In this document: piece by piece, positions 22,623 to 24,441 of the stretch
Numbering within the stretch: the first letter of the stretch is position 1
Layout of the letters: every line of letters begins with the position of its first letter
Origin: Longimicrobium sp.
GTDB taxonomy: Bacteria > Gemmatimonadota > Gemmatimonadetes > Longimicrobiales > Longimicrobiaceae
Reading direction: 5' to 3'
Assembly (NCBI GenBank): GCA_030446945.1
Contig: JAUJMI010000002.1
Coordinates: forward strand, 1 to 24,441
Length of the DNA stretch: 24,441 nt
Program-made: the position numbers and the translations under genes
Notes under the pieces: model-generated
The model's input: only the letters and a program-made list of their open reading frames with translations
Database searches by the model: none
What the model was told of the DNA's origin: nothing

Positions 22623-22786
22623 TGGTCTCACGCGGAGACGCGGAGGCGGAGAAAACCAGCGAAGGCATCACACGGAGCCCACAGAAGGAACAGAAAGCCA
22701 CAGAGAACCCCTTTGCAGTTCTCCTCTGTGTCTCCGTGTCTCTGTTTGAGCCCCGCAGTTGCAGTTCCTCCGCGTCTCCCCGTGAG
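22623..22786. repeat. Foldback repeat D upstream of ald
   Basis: The outer arms CTCACGCGGAGACGCGGAGG (22627-22646) and its partner (22767-22786) are inverted with one mismatch in 20. Inner arms ACACGGAG (22670-22677) with CTCCGTGT (22732-22739), and CACAGAGAA with TTCTCCTCTGTG, extend the fold. The whole 164-bp unit could form one long imperfect hairpin. A single arm recurs at 21275-21297, on the other side of ald. Confidence 0.8.
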
Positions 22787-22814
22787 GCCTGCCGTTGCGA
22801 TCTGGCGAAAGGAA

Positions 22815-22847
22815 AGCGCCCGGACACCGCAACGGGGCCCGGGCGCT
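22815..22847 (-). terminator. Intrinsic terminator of pnp
   Basis: On the minus strand the stem AGCGCCCGG (22839-22847) pairs perfectly with CCGGGCGCT (22815-22823) around a 15-nt loop and is followed by TTCCTTTC. It lies 24 bp past the pnp stop, a classic position. Confidence 0.8.
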
Positions 22848-22870
22848 CTCACGGCGATCGGCGGCGCGGC

Positions 22871-24441
22871 TCAGGCGGGCTGCGGATCGCCCCGCTGCGC
22901 CAGCTCGGCCAGCGCCGCCTTACGCGACAGGCGCAGCCGGCCCTTCTCGTCGATCGAGAGGAGCTTCACCTGCACGGCGTCGCCCTTTTTCAGCGCGTCC
23001 TCCGTCTTGTCCAGGCGCCCGTCCTGGATCTCCGAGATGTGGAGCAGCCCCTCCGTCCCCGGAAGGATCTCCACAAACGCCCCAAAGGCGGTGGTGTTCT
23101 TGACCACGCCGTCGTAGATGCGGCCCACCTCGGCCTCCTCCGTCATCCCGGCGATCATCCGGCGCGCCATCTCGCCGGCCTCGCGCCCGACCGCGGCGAT
23201 CGTCACCGTGCCGTCGTCGTCGATGTTGATCGACGCGCCCGTCGACTCCTGGATCGCGCGGATCGTCTTCCCCTTGGGCCCGATGATCTCGCCGATCTTG
23301 GCCACGGGGACCTTGATGGTGATGATCCTCGGCGCGTACGGCGACATCTCCGGGCGCGGCGCGGCCAACGCCTTGTCCATCTCGTCCAGGATGTGCATCC
23401 GCCCCGTGTACGCCTTGCGCAGCGCCTCGCGCAGCAGGTCGGTGGAGAGGCCCTCCTCCAGCTTGATGTCCATCTGGATGGAGGTGACGCCCTCGCGCGT
23501 GCCGGCGACCTTGAAGTCCATGTCGCCCAGCGCGTCCTCGGAGCCCAGGATGTCGGTCAGGATGGCGACGCGGTCGCCCTCCTTGATCAGCCCCATCGCC
23601 ACGCCCGCCACCGATGCGCGCATCGGCACGCCGGCGTCCATCAGCGCCAGCGAGCCCGAGCACACCGACGCCATCGACGACGAACCGTTGCTCTCCAGGA
23701 TGTCGCTGACGATGCGGATGGTGTACGGGAACTCCTCGTACGCGGGCAGGAGCGGCTCCAGCGCGCGCTCCGCCAGGTGCCCGTGCCCGATCTCGCGGCG
23801 CGACGTGCCGCGCATGGGGCGCACCTCGCCGGTGGAGTACGGCGGGAAGTTGTAGTGCAGCATGAACGACTTCTTTTGCTGCGTGGGGAAGTCGATGGTG
23901 TCGTACGCCTGCTCGTCGTCCTGCGTGCCGAGCGTGGCGGTGCCCAGCGACTGCGTCTGCCCGCGGGTGAAGAGCGCCGAGCCGTGCGCGCGCGGCAGCA
24001 CCCCGGTTTCCACGGTGATCCCACGCACCTGGTCCGTGCTGCGCCCGTCGGAGCGCACGCCCTCGGCCAGGATCATCTCGCGCATCGTGCGCTTCTCCAG
24101 GTCCTTGAACACGGACCCGATGTCCTTGTCCGCGTCCGGGAACTCCTCGGCCAGCGCGGCCGCGGTCTCGGTGCGGGCGGTGCTCAGCGCCTCGGCGCGC
24201 GCGTGCTTGTCCGAAATGCGCAGCGCCAGCGAGACCCGGTCGGCCGCCAGCGACTCCACGCGCGCGCGGATCTCGGCGGCGACGGCCTTGGGCGTCCACT
24301 GCATGGTGGCGGGCTTGCCGACCATCGCCACCACCTCGTGCTGGATCGCGATCAGCTCGCGGATCCCGGCGTGCGCCGCCACCAGGGCGTCGGCGATCTC
24401 GTCCTCGCTCACCTCGTTGGCGCCGCCCTCCACCATGGTGA
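22871..24441 (-). CDS. pnp: Polyribonucleotide nucleotidyltransferase PNPase (5' end outside window)
   Basis: The last 523 residues or so of PNPase are present; the first part, about 180 residues of the first RNase PH domain, lies beyond the right edge. The frame is still open at 24441, and the Met in TMVEGGANEVSED is internal, not a start. PNPase degrades RNA 3' to 5' by phosphorolysis in the cytoplasm. Visible parts are the helical linker, the second RNase PH domain (RSDGRSTDQVRGI, FTRGQTQSLGTATLG, HYNFPPYSTGEV, SNGSSSMASVCSGSLALMDAG, ILTDILGSEDALGDMDFKVAGT), a KH domain with IGPKGKTIRAIQ, and a C-terminal S1 domain (GVVKNTTAFGAFVEI, EGLLHISEI). The tail ends shortly after S1. A terminator follows at 22815-22847. 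Confidence 0.98.
   Translation of the reverse strand, partial: TMVEGGANEVSEDEIADALVAAHAGIRELIAIQHEVVAMVGKPATMQWTPKAVAAEIRARVESLAADRVSLALRISDKHARAEALSTARTETAAALAEEFPDADKDIGSVFKDLEKRTMREMILAEGVRSDGRSTDQVRGITVETGVLPRAHGSALFTRGQTQSLGTATLGTQDDEQAYDTIDFPTQQKKSFMLHYNFPPYSTGEVRPMRGTSRREIGHGHLAERALEPLLPAYEEFPYTIRIVSDILESNGSSSMASVCSGSLALMDAGVPMRASVAGVAMGLIKEGDRVAILTDILGSEDALGDMDFKVAGTREGVTSIQMDIKLEEGLSTDLLREALRKAYTGRMHILDEMDKALAAPRPEMSPYAPRIITIKVPVAKIGEIIGPKGKTIRAIQESTGASINIDDDGTVTIAAVGREAGEMARRMIAGMTEEAEVGRIYDGVVKNTTAFGAFVEILPGTEGLLHISEIQDGRLDKTEDALKKGDAVQVKLLSIDEKGRLRLSRKAALAELAQRGDPQPA

Larger units (their letters stand above)
22488..22870. other. Intergenic stretch between pnp and ald
   Basis: This 383-bp gap holds the pnp terminator (22815-22847) and a foldback repeat (22623-22786). 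The remaining 135 bp next to ald should contain its promoter; no strong boxes are recognised. Frames open across it are translated repeats of Ser/Ala/Arg-rich character. Confidence 0.65.

Noticed and set aside
22628..22852. Short frame across the foldback repeat between pnp and ald
   Set aside because: It reads through the inverted arms and the pnp terminator, so it is translated repeat.

Overview
The window is high-GC bacterial chromosome. Gene content and style suggest Gemmatimonadota, close to Longimicrobium; this is a judgement from protein style and repeat-rich intergenic gaps, not a search result. There are no rRNA or tRNA genes, no CRISPR array, no prophage and no classical transposase. 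Nearly everything from 24441 down to 6474 is on the minus strand and is core metabolism or cell-envelope machinery. The first 6.2 kb is a more accessory block of exported proteins on mixed strands.

Layout. 1-423 is a repeat-filled gap. 424-6198 holds an exported gamma-glutamyltransferase-fold hydrolase (+), a small lipoprotein (-) that can only start at CTG, and an exported tricorn-type protease (+). 6199-6473 is another repeat gap. Read in transcription order on the minus strand from the right edge: pnp (partial), ald, dut, a 540-bp repeat gap, mreB-mreC-mreD-rodA, accD-folC, a 518-bp module with a DUF559 nuclease gene between perfect 53-bp inverted repeats, purA, an intrinsic terminator, hisC-hisB-hisH, an 86-aa acidic protein, a DapF-like isomerase, hisF, and an uncharacterised 383-aa lipoprotein.

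How the genes work together. MreB, MreC, MreD and RodA form the rod-shape elongation system, although the usual PBP2 gene is missing. HisC, HisB and the HisH-HisF synthase cover the middle of histidine synthesis; hisA, normally between hisH and hisF, is absent and its place is taken by the small protein and the DapF-like gene. Several junctions (hisC/hisB, hisB/hisH, mreB/mreC, accD/folC) are 4-bp ATGA or GTGA overlaps, pointing to translational coupling.

Most unusual points: the inverted-repeat-bounded DUF559 module and a third copy of its repeat; a DapF-like protein with Ser in place of both catalytic Cys; a GGT-fold enzyme lacking the gamma-glutamyl-binding residues; a lipoprotein gene with no ATG, GTG or TTG start; and several families of intergenic repeats that tend to occur as inverted pairs around genes.
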